The notes under the pieces are model-generated. The model had not been told where the DNA came from. It saw only the letters and a list, made by a program, of their open reading frames with translations, and ran no database searches. This document shows, one piece after another, positions 37,907-45,330 of a stretch of 64,000 bases of DNA. The stretch comes from Catenulispora sp. GP43 (lineage in GTDB: Bacteria > Actinomycetota > Actinomycetes > Streptomycetales > Catenulisporaceae). The stretch covers positions 124,001-188,000 of the forward strand of contig NZ_JBGCCT010000011.1 of assembly GCF_041260665.1 (NCBI RefSeq), in the 5' to 3' direction. Position 1 is the stretch's first letter. Each line of letters opens with the position of its first letter. Made by a program: the position numbers and the translations under genes.

Positions 37907-38409
37907 AGCTCCCGATGCGACTCGGCCAACGCCTGACCGGCCAGCCGGGCCGTGACCCCCGCGGCGAAGTTCGGGCACTGCGTGACGTCCTCGTGCCGGC
38001 ACCGCAGGCCGTGGCTGACGGCCTCGCGCGCGGCCTGCGCGCGGGCAATCTGCTCGTCGAGTTCGGCGAGCTTGCGGCGGGCGAGACGGCGCCACTCAGC
38101 CGGCGCGTCCGTGCGCGCGGCCATCAGGGCCTTCTGTTCGGCCAGGGTGAAGCCGGCGTCGCTGTAGAGCAGGATGGTGGCGACGGTGCGGGTCGCCGAT
38201 TCGGGGTAGCGGCGCTGGCCGGAAATCCTGGCCGGGGCCGGGAGGAGGCCGAACTCCTCGTAGTAGCGCAGGGCCGAGGTGCTGACGCCGGTGCGGCGGG
38301 CCAGGTCGCCGATGGTCAGCAGGTCGCCGGCGGGCTTGGTGGCCGCGGCGGGCTTGTTGACTTCAAGTGCCCTTGAAGTCGTTGACTTCCGGCCATGAGA
38401 ACTCGCCAT
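37891..38409 (-). CDS. MerR-family transcriptional regulator
   Basis: 172 residues as read from ATG 38409. The HTH reads LLTIGDLARRTGVSTSALRYYEEFGLL, followed by the wing RRYPESATRTVATILLY and a dimerisation helix. Two cysteines (LRCRHEDVTQCPNF) could bind metal or sense redox state. About 28 residues before the HTH (MASSHGRKSTTSRALEVNK) are encoded over a MerR-type palindrome, so the true start may be downstream, though no standard start codon appears there. It is divergent from the methyltransferase gene, with 15 bp of overlap between the two 5' ends. Confidence 0.88.
   Translation of the reverse strand: MASSHGRKSTTSRALEVNKPAAATKPAGDLLTIGDLARRTGVSTSALRYYEEFGLLPAPARISGQRRYPESATRTVATILLYSDAGFTLAEQKALMAARTDAPAEWRRLARRKLAELDEQIARAQAAREAVSHGLRCRHEDVTQCPNFAAGVTARLAGQALAESHRELHAGR
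38359..38380. promoter_or_regulatory. MerR-type operator palindrome
   Basis: GACTTCAAG-TGCC-CTTGAAGTC, a perfect 9-bp inverted repeat, closely resembling the CTTCAAG/CTTGAAG sites of MerR and SoxR-type operators, with TTGACTTC overlapping its left arm and repeated again at 38382-38389. It lies inside the annotated 5' coding part of the MerR gene and 15 bp upstream of the methyltransferase start. Confidence 0.7.
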
Positions 38410-39117
38410 GAAGGAAGCGTGCCACGCGCTGTGCCCCGGCTGGCGGCCGCCGCGGCCGAGTACCTGGTCGGACGGGTCGGGATCGCCGTGGTGCGCCTGC
38501 TGGACCGGGACGTCGTCGGGCAGGGCCACCATCCGCGGGGCGCGGCCCGGAGTGTGTCGGGGTGGATGTTCGCGCACCGGCCTTCGAATCAGCGGCGGAA
38601 CCGGTGGGTGGCCTCGGTGCTCGGGGTGGGGCCCGGCGAGCGGGTTCTGGAGGTCGGGTTCGGGCCGGGGGTCGCGGTCGCGGAGTTGGTGCGCGGCGGT
38701 GCGGGGCACGTCTACGGCGTCGACCATTCGGCGGTGATGCTCCGGCAGGCCTCCAGGCGCAACGCGGCCGCCATCCGGGCCGGCCGGGTCACGCTGGTCC
38801 AAGCGCCAGTCGATCAGCTGCCTGACATGCTCGACGGCCCCTTCGACGCCGTCCTCGCCGTCAACTCCCTCGGGTTCTGGCCGGCGCCGGTCGAGCGGCT
38901 CACCGAGCTCCGCCGGAGGCTCACCCCCGGCAGCGGCCGCATCGCGATCGTCGCTCAACCCCGCTGCCCCGGCGCCACCGCGGACACCGCCCGCAAAGCC
39001 GCCGAGGAGATCAGCAGCCTGTTGCGCAGCGCTGGCTTCGACCGCATCAGTACCGAGACATTGGAACTCAGCCCGCCGGCCGTCTGTGTCCTCGCAACCC
39101 GACCAGACAAAAACTAG
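38395..39117 (+). CDS. SAM-dependent methyltransferase (class I)
   Basis: 240 residues. SAM-binding motif I LEVGFGPGVAVAEL, motif II GVDHSAVML and the post-motif FDAVLAVNSLGFW are clear. The protein begins with an amphipathic Ala/Arg-rich helix and a region with GHHPRG-like sequence. Substrate unknown. Its 5' end overlaps the divergent MerR gene and its promoter probably lies under the palindrome at 38359, so regulation by that MerR is likely. ATG 38395 and ATG 38408 are both possible starts, the second in another frame, so 38395 is used. Confidence 0.88.
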   Translation: MRTRHEGSVPRAVPRLAAAAAEYLVGRVGIAVVRLLDRDVVGQGHHPRGAARSVSGWMFAHRPSNQRRNRWVASVLGVGPGERVLEVGFGPGVAVAELVRGGAGHVYGVDHSAVMLRQASRRNAAAIRAGRVTLVQAPVDQLPDMLDGPFDAVLAVNSLGFWPAPVERLTELRRRLTPGSGRIAIVAQPRCPGATADTARKAAEEISSLLRSAGFDRISTETLELSPPAVCVLATRPDKN

Positions 39118-39133
39118 ACGCGTACTAGAACAA

Positions 39134-39994
39134 CTAGAACAACGTCGGCGGCCCCACCGGCATCGGCTCCGCCAAAGCCTCCACCTCCGGCACCCTCCGC
39201 CGTACGTCCTCATGGAACCGCCGGGCCAACACCGGGGCGTCGGCGTTGTCGGGGGTGTGGATGAACACAGTCGGCGAGCGCCCTTCCCGCAGCCACTCGG
39301 CGGCGATATCGGCCCACGGCTGCCAGCCCTCGGCGGTGAGCTCGGCGTCGTCACGGCCGATGTAGCGCACCACCGGGAAGCGAGTCAGAGCTCGAGTACG
39401 GCGCGGCAGCCGCGGCTTCTTGCTCCAGGCCTCGCGCTCGGCGTCGCTGGTCGGCGGGGTCGCGTAGAGCACCTCCGTGTCGAACGGCACCCACTCGGCA
39501 TCCGCCTCGGTCAGCAGCTTCTCCAGGTCCCTCTCCGCCCGCGGATCCCCGAAGAAGGCGGGGTGGCGGACCTCGACCGCGTACCGATAGCCCTTCGGGA
39601 CCCGGCCGAGGAACGCCGCGAGCGTCGGCAGGTCCGTAGGCCCGAAGGCGGCCGGCAGTTGGATCCACAGCGCCGCGTGGCGGCCGAGGGGTTCGATGGC
39701 CGTGAAGAAGGTGCGCAGGGCGCCGTCCGGGGCGAAGACGTCGGGGCCGAGGCGGCGCTCGTGGGTGACCGGCTTCGGCAGCTTGAGCAGGAAGCGGAAG
39801 TCCTCCGGGGCCTGCGCGGCCCACATCTCGACGGTGGCGCGGGACGGCGTCGCGTAGAAGGTGGTGTTGCCCTCGACCGCGTTGCACCACGTCGCGTACG
39901 CGGCGAGGCGTTCGCGCGGCGGCAGCGGGTGCGGGACCAGCCGGCCCTGCCACGGCCCCAGCGTCCACATCGCGCAGCCGACGTGCAGTTTCAT
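39134..39994 (-). CDS. DUF72 (YecE-like) protein
   Basis: 286 residues. Family signatures: the start LHVGCAMWTLGPWQG, a central VEGNTTFYATPSRATVEMWA in two stretches, FLLKLPKPVTHERRL and YAVEVRHPAFF. DUF72 adopts a TIM-barrel fold; function is not established, with suggestions of involvement in nucleic-acid or sugar chemistry. It is convergent with the methyltransferase gene, 16 bp apart, and not in an operon. Confidence 0.9.
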   Translation of the reverse strand: MKLHVGCAMWTLGPWQGRLVPHPLPPRERLAAYATWCNAVEGNTTFYATPSRATVEMWAAQAPEDFRFLLKLPKPVTHERRLGPDVFAPDGALRTFFTAIEPLGRHAALWIQLPAAFGPTDLPTLAAFLGRVPKGYRYAVEVRHPAFFGDPRAERDLEKLLTEADAEWVPFDTEVLYATPPTSDAEREAWSKKPRLPRRTRALTRFPVVRYIGRDDAELTAEGWQPWADIAAEWLREGRSPTVFIHTPDNADAPVLARRFHEDVRRRVPEVEALAEPMPVGPPTLF

Positions 39995-40103
39995 GGCTGC
40001 GAGCCTAGCGAACGCCCCAGGTGGGGCCGACGCGGAACATGCGTCTGGCGTTCCGCGGGGAGTCAGCGTGGTGTAGACGGCCGAGAGGTGCGCCAGTGCT
40101 TAT

Positions 40104-40988
40104 ATGAGGGCCATGGCGTTCTTGTCCTGGCTGCGCGTCTTAACCCGCCGCGTCGACCGATTCCAGCAGCGGCACCGCACACTGGCCTTCCCGGTCGCCG
40201 TGTACCGGGAACTGCAGACGGCGAAGGCCGGCTTCCTGGGCGCCATGCTCACTTTCTTCGCGTTCGTCTCGCTGTTCCCGCTGCTGCTCATCCTCACCAC
40301 GGTGCTGGGCGTCGTCCTGCGCTCGAACCCGAAGCTGCAGCAGGACGTGCTGAACTCCGCGCTCGTCGACTTCCCGGTCATCGGCGAGCAGCTGAAGAAC
40401 AACATCCACGACTTCGGGCGCAACGGGGTGGCGCTGGTGATCTCCATCATCATCACCGCCGTCGGCTCGCTGGGGCTGGCCAACGCCGCGCAGTACGTGA
40501 TGAACCTGCTCTGGAGCGTGCCGGAGGACCGGCAGCCGGGATTCCCCCAGTCCTGGCTGCGCAGCCTGGGAATCATCGGGACGATGGGACTGGGGGTGCT
40601 GTCCACGACCGCGCTGACGGCGCTCGGCGAATGGGCCAGCGGCCAGTACTTCAGCGCGGGCTTGAGGGTCCTCCTGCTGGCCGCCTCGTTCGTGCTCACC
40701 GCGCTGCTGTTCTGGCTGGGCATGCGCACCGCGACGGCGGCGGAGGTGGCCGGCAAGGACCTCCGCCTGGCCGCGATCCTCACGACGCTGTTCTGGCAGG
40801 GCCTGCAATACCTCGGTGGCTTCATCGCCGCGCACCAGCTGCGCCACGCCTCGACGCTCTACGGGGTCTTCGGTCTGGTCCTCGGCCTGCTGGCCTGGAT
40901 TTACCTCCAGGCCCGGCTGACCATGATCGCCGTCACGACCGACGTGGTCCGGGCGCGCAGATCCTGGCCGCGTTCGCTGTTCGACTGA
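40104..40988 (+). CDS. YihY/BrkB-family inner membrane protein
   Basis: 294 residues with about six spans. Family features are ELQTAKAGFLGAMLTFFAFVSLFPLLL near the start (read in two stretches) and FIAAHQLRHASTLYGVFGLVLGLLAWIYLQ near the end. Function is unknown; the E. coli protein is not RNase BN despite the older name. ATG 40104 and ATG 40113 are both possible. Codon 13 is TTA (40140-40142), so translation could depend on the tRNA-Leu(UAA) at 52053 almost from the start. Confidence 0.9.
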   Translation: MRAMAFLSWLRVLTRRVDRFQQRHRTLAFPVAVYRELQTAKAGFLGAMLTFFAFVSLFPLLLILTTVLGVVLRSNPKLQQDVLNSALVDFPVIGEQLKNNIHDFGRNGVALVISIIITAVGSLGLANAAQYVMNLLWSVPEDRQPGFPQSWLRSLGIIGTMGLGVLSTTALTALGEWASGQYFSAGLRVLLLAASFVLTALLFWLGMRTATAAEVAGKDLRLAAILTTLFWQGLQYLGGFIAAHQLRHASTLYGVFGLVLGLLAWIYLQARLTMIAVTTDVVRARRSWPRSLFD

Positions 40989-41212
40989 TCCGACGGTCCC
41001 TCACTTGTCGCACTGGGATATACGCCCGGCGACCCTCGACAAACCCGGATCAACACCAGATGATCGTTGGGCGAGTCCGGATCTTCTCCAGGCGGATACC
41101 GGGCGGCGACGGGGCTGATCTGCGGGAAGTGATCAAGCGAGCCGGTCCCGTGGCACTCCGCGGATCGCGTAGGATCGCCTGAATCCCACCTAAGCCATAA
41201 GGAACCGATGCG

Positions 41213-42280
41213 ATGCGCCTGCTCGATTCTGCCCGCATCGGCCTGTCCGCCTTGTTCCCGCACGGCGTCCTGCGGAATCAGATCGATCACCTTCGCCCCG
41301 GCAAGATCATGCCGCACGGCATCCCGCGCAAGACCCTCGCGGTGTCGATCGCGCTGAGTGCCGCCCTGGTCACCAGCAGTCCCGCGCACGCGGCGATCGC
41401 CTACAGCCCGCTGCCCAAGCTCCCCGCGCTCAGCGCCTCGACCCTGACCGAGCGCTACGACCTGAACCGTACGGCGATGGCGAAGGCCGCCAACGAGGCC
41501 GAGTTCGGCGGGGACCCGGCGCTGGCGCACGCGCTGCGCAACCTGGCGGTTCCGACGCGTGACTTCCTGTCCTTCGACCCCACCGGCGACGGCCGGGGCA
41601 TCGAGGTGGTCGGCGACCTGGTGCACGCCAAGCGGATCGCGGTGGTCGTCCCGGGGGCCGGCAACACGCTGTCCAACTTCGACAGCGCCAAGGGCCCCGG
41701 GGTCGGCGCCGAGGCGCTGTACCACCAGGCGATGGTGGACGGAGCCGGCCCGGACTCGCTGGCGGTCATCGGGTGGCTCGGCTACGACCCGCCGAGCATG
41801 GACAGCATGCACATCGCCACGCTCGGGCACGCCGACTCCGGCGCGAAGGCGCTGAGGGCGTTCCTGGCCCAGATCCACGCCATCAACAAGGCGCCGGTGT
41901 CGCTGCTGTGCCACAGCTACGGCTCGGTGCTGTGCGGCCAGGCCGCGCCGCACGTGAAGGTGACGGACATCGCGGTGTTCGGCTCCCCGGGCATGGGTGT
42001 GGGCTCGGTGTCCGACCTGGACACCACGGCGCGGGTGTGGGCCGGCCGCGGGACCAGCGACGGCATCGCCGACGTCCCGCACGTCCAGGTGGACCTGCTG
42101 GGCTTCTCGGTGGGCTTCGGCGACGACCCGGTCGACCCGGCCTTCGGCGCCCGGCTGTTCGACGCCGGCAATGGCGGCCACAGCGACTACCTACGCACCG
42201 GGGACACCGCGCTGCGCAACCTGGCGCTGATCGCCCTCGGGCGCGGCGACGAGGTGACCACGCCGCAGAGCGCGAGCTGA
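41213..42280 (+). CDS. secreted alpha/beta hydrolase (DUF1023-like)
   Basis: 355 residues. A long basic lead and a signal peptide (TLAVSIALSAALVTSSPAHAA, residues about 41-61) predict export. The hydrolase fold has the nucleophile elbow CHSYGSVLCG (Ser near 227), an oxyanion segment VVVPGAGNTLSNF and a catalytic-His candidate near GGHSDYLRTGD at the end. DUF1023-type hydrolases of actinomycetes have this plan. The substrate is unknown. It precedes the DUF1990 gene by 25 bp and may be co-transcribed. 40989-41212 upstream holds no gene. Confidence 0.88.
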   Translation: MRLLDSARIGLSALFPHGVLRNQIDHLRPGKIMPHGIPRKTLAVSIALSAALVTSSPAHAAIAYSPLPKLPALSASTLTERYDLNRTAMAKAANEAEFGGDPALAHALRNLAVPTRDFLSFDPTGDGRGIEVVGDLVHAKRIAVVVPGAGNTLSNFDSAKGPGVGAEALYHQAMVDGAGPDSLAVIGWLGYDPPSMDSMHIATLGHADSGAKALRAFLAQIHAINKAPVSLLCHSYGSVLCGQAAPHVKVTDIAVFGSPGMGVGSVSDLDTTARVWAGRGTSDGIADVPHVQVDLLGFSVGFGDDPVDPAFGARLFDAGNGGHSDYLRTGDTALRNLALIALGRGDEVTTPQSAS

Positions 42281-42305
42281 CCGGAGAGCCGGGCGGCGAG
42301 CATCC

Positions 42306-42854
42306 ATGATCCATCCCGGAGACGCCGCGCTCGGCCCGGCCCCTGACGGCTACCGCTCCTTCCGCCGCTCGATCCCGCTCGCGCACTCCTTCGACCCCCA
42401 GGACGCGGCCTTGGACCGCGCCTTCGAGCGCGCCAGGGCGATGCTCCAGTCCTGGGGACCGCAGCTCGGCGCCGGAATGCGGCTCGAGTTCGCCACCGCA
42501 CCCGACGCCGAGGACGGTTTCGCTCCCCTGCCGGCCCCCTCGGTCGGGCTCGAAGGACGGCTGATCTCGCGGGTCGCGGGAGTGGTCCCGCTGCGTGCCC
42601 CGTTCCGTGTCGTCGCTGCGGACTTCGACAGCACTGACCATGCCGGGTATGCCTATGAGACGTTGCCCGGGCATCCCGAACGCGGACGCGAAGCCTTCTA
42701 CGTGACGCGCGGAGAAGGGCTCGTCGAGTTCACCGTCATGGCGTTCTCTCAGCCCGCTCTCTGGTATTCGCGCTTAGGCGGTCCCGTTACGCGAATAATC
42801 CAGAACCGCTATACGAACAAGTACCTGTTGGCGATGGCTGTCAGCCCTCGATAG
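42306..42854 (+). CDS. DUF1990 family protein
   Basis: 182 residues. Features of the family are YETLPGHPERGREAFYV, the beta strand EGLVEFTVMAFSQPALWYSRLGGP (in two stretches) and the terminal RIIQNRYTNKYLLAM. A small soluble protein with a steroidogenic-transfer-like fold by family knowledge; function unknown. Codon 157 is TTA (42774-42776), within the conserved C-terminal segment. It follows the hydrolase gene closely and is convergent with the MDMPI-like gene. Confidence 0.85.
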   Translation: MIHPGDAALGPAPDGYRSFRRSIPLAHSFDPQDAALDRAFERARAMLQSWGPQLGAGMRLEFATAPDAEDGFAPLPAPSVGLEGRLISRVAGVVPLRAPFRVVAADFDSTDHAGYAYETLPGHPERGREAFYVTRGEGLVEFTVMAFSQPALWYSRLGGPVTRIIQNRYTNKYLLAMAVSPR

Positions 42855-42869
42855 CACCTCGATAGCCCT

Positions 42870-43619
42870 CTATACCGTCGGCACCAATTCGAAGAAACGC
42901 TGTAGCGCTTTCGCATCCCCGCGGGCCAGAAGCGGGTCTCCAGGAATGCGGTGCCAGAGGAACAGGAAGAGATCCGAAGCCGTCCCCTCAAGATCGGTGC
43001 CGGCCTGCTCGTCTTCGCCCAGCGGCCGGGGACCGTCCGGTTCCAGCGCGACGGACCAGACACCCGAACCGTCAGTCTGGCGGAAGCGGTAGCTCTCGCC
43101 TTCCATAGGCGGGGCCGTCTTCACGGCGCGGCGATGGGGCACCAAAACCTCGAGGAAATGCGCCACGCCGTCGGCCGCCAGTTCTTCGTCCACAGGCTGG
43201 GGAGAACCGATCGCGCCCTCCAGATCCCACCGGTGCACGGCCGCCTCGACGGTCTGTGCGCGCAGCCAGAAGCCGACGGTCTGCGACTCGCCCCAGGTCC
43301 AGAGGGCCGTGTCGGGATCGGTCGAGCGGAAGGTCCGGGCCAGCGCGATCGCGCCCTCGGCGAACCAGTCGGCCAGGTCGTCCGCGGTGGCCTCGGCCGG
43401 CGCGGTGAACAGCTTCTGCCGGTCCGGCGGCGGTGTCTCCAGCCGCTCCACGATGACGTGGTCCACCAGCCGGTGCACGCGGCCCAGATGCCGTACCAGG
43501 TCGACGGTGGTCCAGTCCGGACACGACGGTACCGGCGGCGGGACGTCCGGCAGGGCGGCCATCAAGGCGGCGCGATGGAAAGCGGTTGTTTCCCTCTCGA
43601 AGTGCGCAATGCGGTCCAC
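42870..43619 (-). CDS. maleylpyruvate isomerase family, mycothiol-dependent enzyme-like (MDMPI fold)
   Basis: 249 residues from GTG 43619, preferred because GGGAG precedes it; the longer frame to 43661 adds unlikely sequence. N-terminal helical bundle with the three metal-ligand-type residues of the family: RAALMAALP, VPSCPDWTTVDLVRHLGRVHRLV with His near 56, and TVEAAVHRWDLEGAIG near 150. The C-terminal part (LFLFLWHRIPGDPLLARGD) is the MDMPI C-domain. Members use mycothiol or a divalent metal; the specific reaction is unknown here. It fits the organism's mycothiol metabolism (mca). Confidence 0.88.
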   Translation of the reverse strand: MDRIAHFERETTAFHRAALMAALPDVPPPVPSCPDWTTVDLVRHLGRVHRLVDHVIVERLETPPPDRQKLFTAPAEATADDLADWFAEGAIALARTFRSTDPDTALWTWGESQTVGFWLRAQTVEAAVHRWDLEGAIGSPQPVDEELAADGVAHFLEVLVPHRRAVKTAPPMEGESYRFRQTDGSGVWSVALEPDGPRPLGEDEQAGTDLEGTASDLFLFLWHRIPGDPLLARGDAKALQRFFELVPTV

Positions 43620-43664
43620 TTCTTCACTCTCCCACTGACTGTGCGCCCTGCCTAGGAACACGCT

Positions 43665-44939
43665 TTAGTGCCACACGCGGTTTTTCCGCTGCGCCCTCCG
43701 CTTGAGCGAGCCGTTCAGCGCCAACAGCAGGAGTCCGAGCACCGCCGCCCCCGCACAAGCAGCGAGGACCTTGTCCCGGCGTGACGACAGCAGACCGCTC
43801 TTGGTCGCGGCCGCCGCCTTGGTGGAGTTCTTCAGGGCCGCGGTGGTCATATGTCCCGGAGTCGACGTCGCGGGAGAAGCCGATGTGGCCGCGCTGCTCG
43901 TCGTGGAGGCCGGAGCGGCGGACGTCGGCGCCGCCGCGGGAAGCGACGCGGCCAATGGAGCGGTGCCGGGGAGTAGCGGGTTGTCCTTCGCGACCGGAGC
44001 GCCAACGCTAAGCGCTCCCAGCGGATTGACGATGCCGTATCCATATGCGTTGTTGCGCTGTAGTCCTGTAGCACCGCCGGCCTTAGTGGCGGACGCCAGA
44101 AGAGCGCGGATGGTCTGCCCCGCGGTCCAGTCAGGATGCATCGCACGGACCAACGCGACGGAGGCGGTCACATAAGCGGAGGCCTCACTAGTGCCCTTCG
44201 TAGTCTTCGGCACACCGTTGGCGTCCTCTACAGGGATTCCCACTCCGGGAGCCGTAAGAGCGACCTGCGGTCCGTAGCTCGAGCCCGACCACCGGGCACC
44301 GCTGTCGTCGATCGCGCCGGCCGCCACCACACCGGGATAGGCCGCCGGGATGATGACGTGCTGTGTCCCGTAGTTCCCGGCGGCGGCGACCACCACGATG
44401 TCCGCGGCCTCGGCCTGCTTCACCGCGGCCGCCATGCCCGGCGTGTCCGCCGTGCCGAGCGACATGTTGATCACCTTGACGTGCTGGGCGACCGCGAACT
44501 TGACGGCGTCGGCGATGTGGACCGGGTCCGAGCCGGTCGCCTGCTGCATCCGCACCGGCAGGATCTTCGCCTCGGGCGCCAGGCCGTGCAGGCCGTCGCC
44601 GGCCCCGGTCCCGGCGATCAGGACGGCCATCGTGGTGCCGTGGCTGTCCGTGTCGGTGTCGACGTGCGCGATGCCGGTGCTGTCCGGACCGAGCGAGAAG
44701 TCCGCACCGGGGAGCAGGTTGTCGCGGGTGTCGCCGAGCGGGGTGACACCAGAGTCGACCAGGCCGACCGTGACGCCGGCGCCCTTGGTGAGCTGCCACA
44801 CCTGATCGGCCTTCAAGTACGTGAGGGGCCATTGCGAAGCGGGCTTCGGCACGGCGTCATCCGCACGCACCGTAGGCGGCATGAACGCCAAAGCGGCCAT
44901 GCCACAGACACCCATGAGCAACCCCAAGCGGTGCGACAT
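43665..44939 (-). CDS. mycosin-type subtilisin-like serine protease (S8)
   Basis: 424 residues from ATG 44939 (44951 and 44975 are alternatives). Signal peptide (LLMGVCGMAALAFMPP), then the S8 triad: Asp in VGLVDSGVTPL, His in DTDSHGTTMAVLIAGTG, Ser in TKGTSEASAYVTASVALV. A Ser/Thr/Ala/Pro-rich linker and a C-terminal span (AACAGAAVLGLLLLALNG) with basic tail KRRAQRKNRVWH follow. This domain order is that of mycosins (MycP), which process substrates of type VII secretion. No ESX core gene (EccB-E, WxG) is in this window, so it is an orphan here. Confidence 0.92.
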   Translation of the reverse strand: MSHRLGLLMGVCGMAALAFMPPTVRADDAVPKPASQWPLTYLKADQVWQLTKGAGVTVGLVDSGVTPLGDTRDNLLPGADFSLGPDSTGIAHVDTDTDSHGTTMAVLIAGTGAGDGLHGLAPEAKILPVRMQQATGSDPVHIADAVKFAVAQHVKVINMSLGTADTPGMAAAVKQAEAADIVVVAAAGNYGTQHVIIPAAYPGVVAAGAIDDSGARWSGSSYGPQVALTAPGVGIPVEDANGVPKTTKGTSEASAYVTASVALVRAMHPDWTAGQTIRALLASATKAGGATGLQRNNAYGYGIVNPLGALSVGAPVAKDNPLLPGTAPLAASLPAAAPTSAAPASTTSSAATSASPATSTPGHMTTAALKNSTKAAAATKSGLLSSRRDKVLAACAGAAVLGLLLLALNGSLKRRAQRKNRVWH

Positions 44940-45042
44940 GCGCAATAGCATCGCGTGGCATACCAGATAACGCAAACCTCTGTGAAGATCTTAATAGACC
45001 CTTTTCCGACACTAGGACACTAGGCGGAAAACACATACCGCT

Positions 45043-45058
45043 TATGATTTGGCGCATG
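45043..45058 (+). promoter_or_regulatory. -10 element of a probable leaderless mRNA (FmdB-like gene)
   Basis: TATGAT at 45043-45048 is followed by 7 nt and then the ATG at 45056, the spacing expected when transcription starts at the start codon. No ribosome site is present. Confidence 0.5.
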
Positions 45059-45271
45059 GCCCGTTACGAGTACCGCTGTCGCGCCTGTGGCGACACCTTC
45101 GAGCTCTCGCGTCCGATGTCCGAGGCGTCCGCTCCCGCCGTGTGCCCCGCGGGCCACGACGACACCGTCAAGCTCATCTCCGCAGTAGCCGTGAACGTCG
45201 GGGGCGCGAACAAGTCCGCCGCAGCATCCGGCAACGCTGGCGGATGCTGCGGCGGCGGCTGCTGCTCTTAG
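45056..45271 (+). CDS. FmdB-type zinc-ribbon protein
   Basis: 71 residues. The N-terminus MARYEYRCRACGDTFELSRPM and the CxxC pairs (CRAC near 9-12, VCPAGH with a single Cys then His) define the FmdB zinc ribbon. A Gly/Cys-rich tail (GGCCGGGCCS) ends the protein. Small regulators of this type are predicted to bind nucleic acid; function unproven. ATG 45056 is chosen because the family starts MARYEYRC-like; the longer frame adds four residues. Confidence 0.85.
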   Translation: MARYEYRCRACGDTFELSRPMSEASAPAVCPAGHDDTVKLISAVAVNVGGANKSAAASGNAGGCCGGGCCS

Positions 45272-45330
45272 GATCGTCCTAGGAACGCCCCAGGAGCAGC
45301 AACCAGCGGGCTGGCGGTTGAGGGTGGCCG

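Noticed and set aside
43665-44939. Type VII secretion cluster
   Set aside because: Only the mycosin is present; no EccB, EccC, EccD, EccE or WxG100 gene was found in the window.
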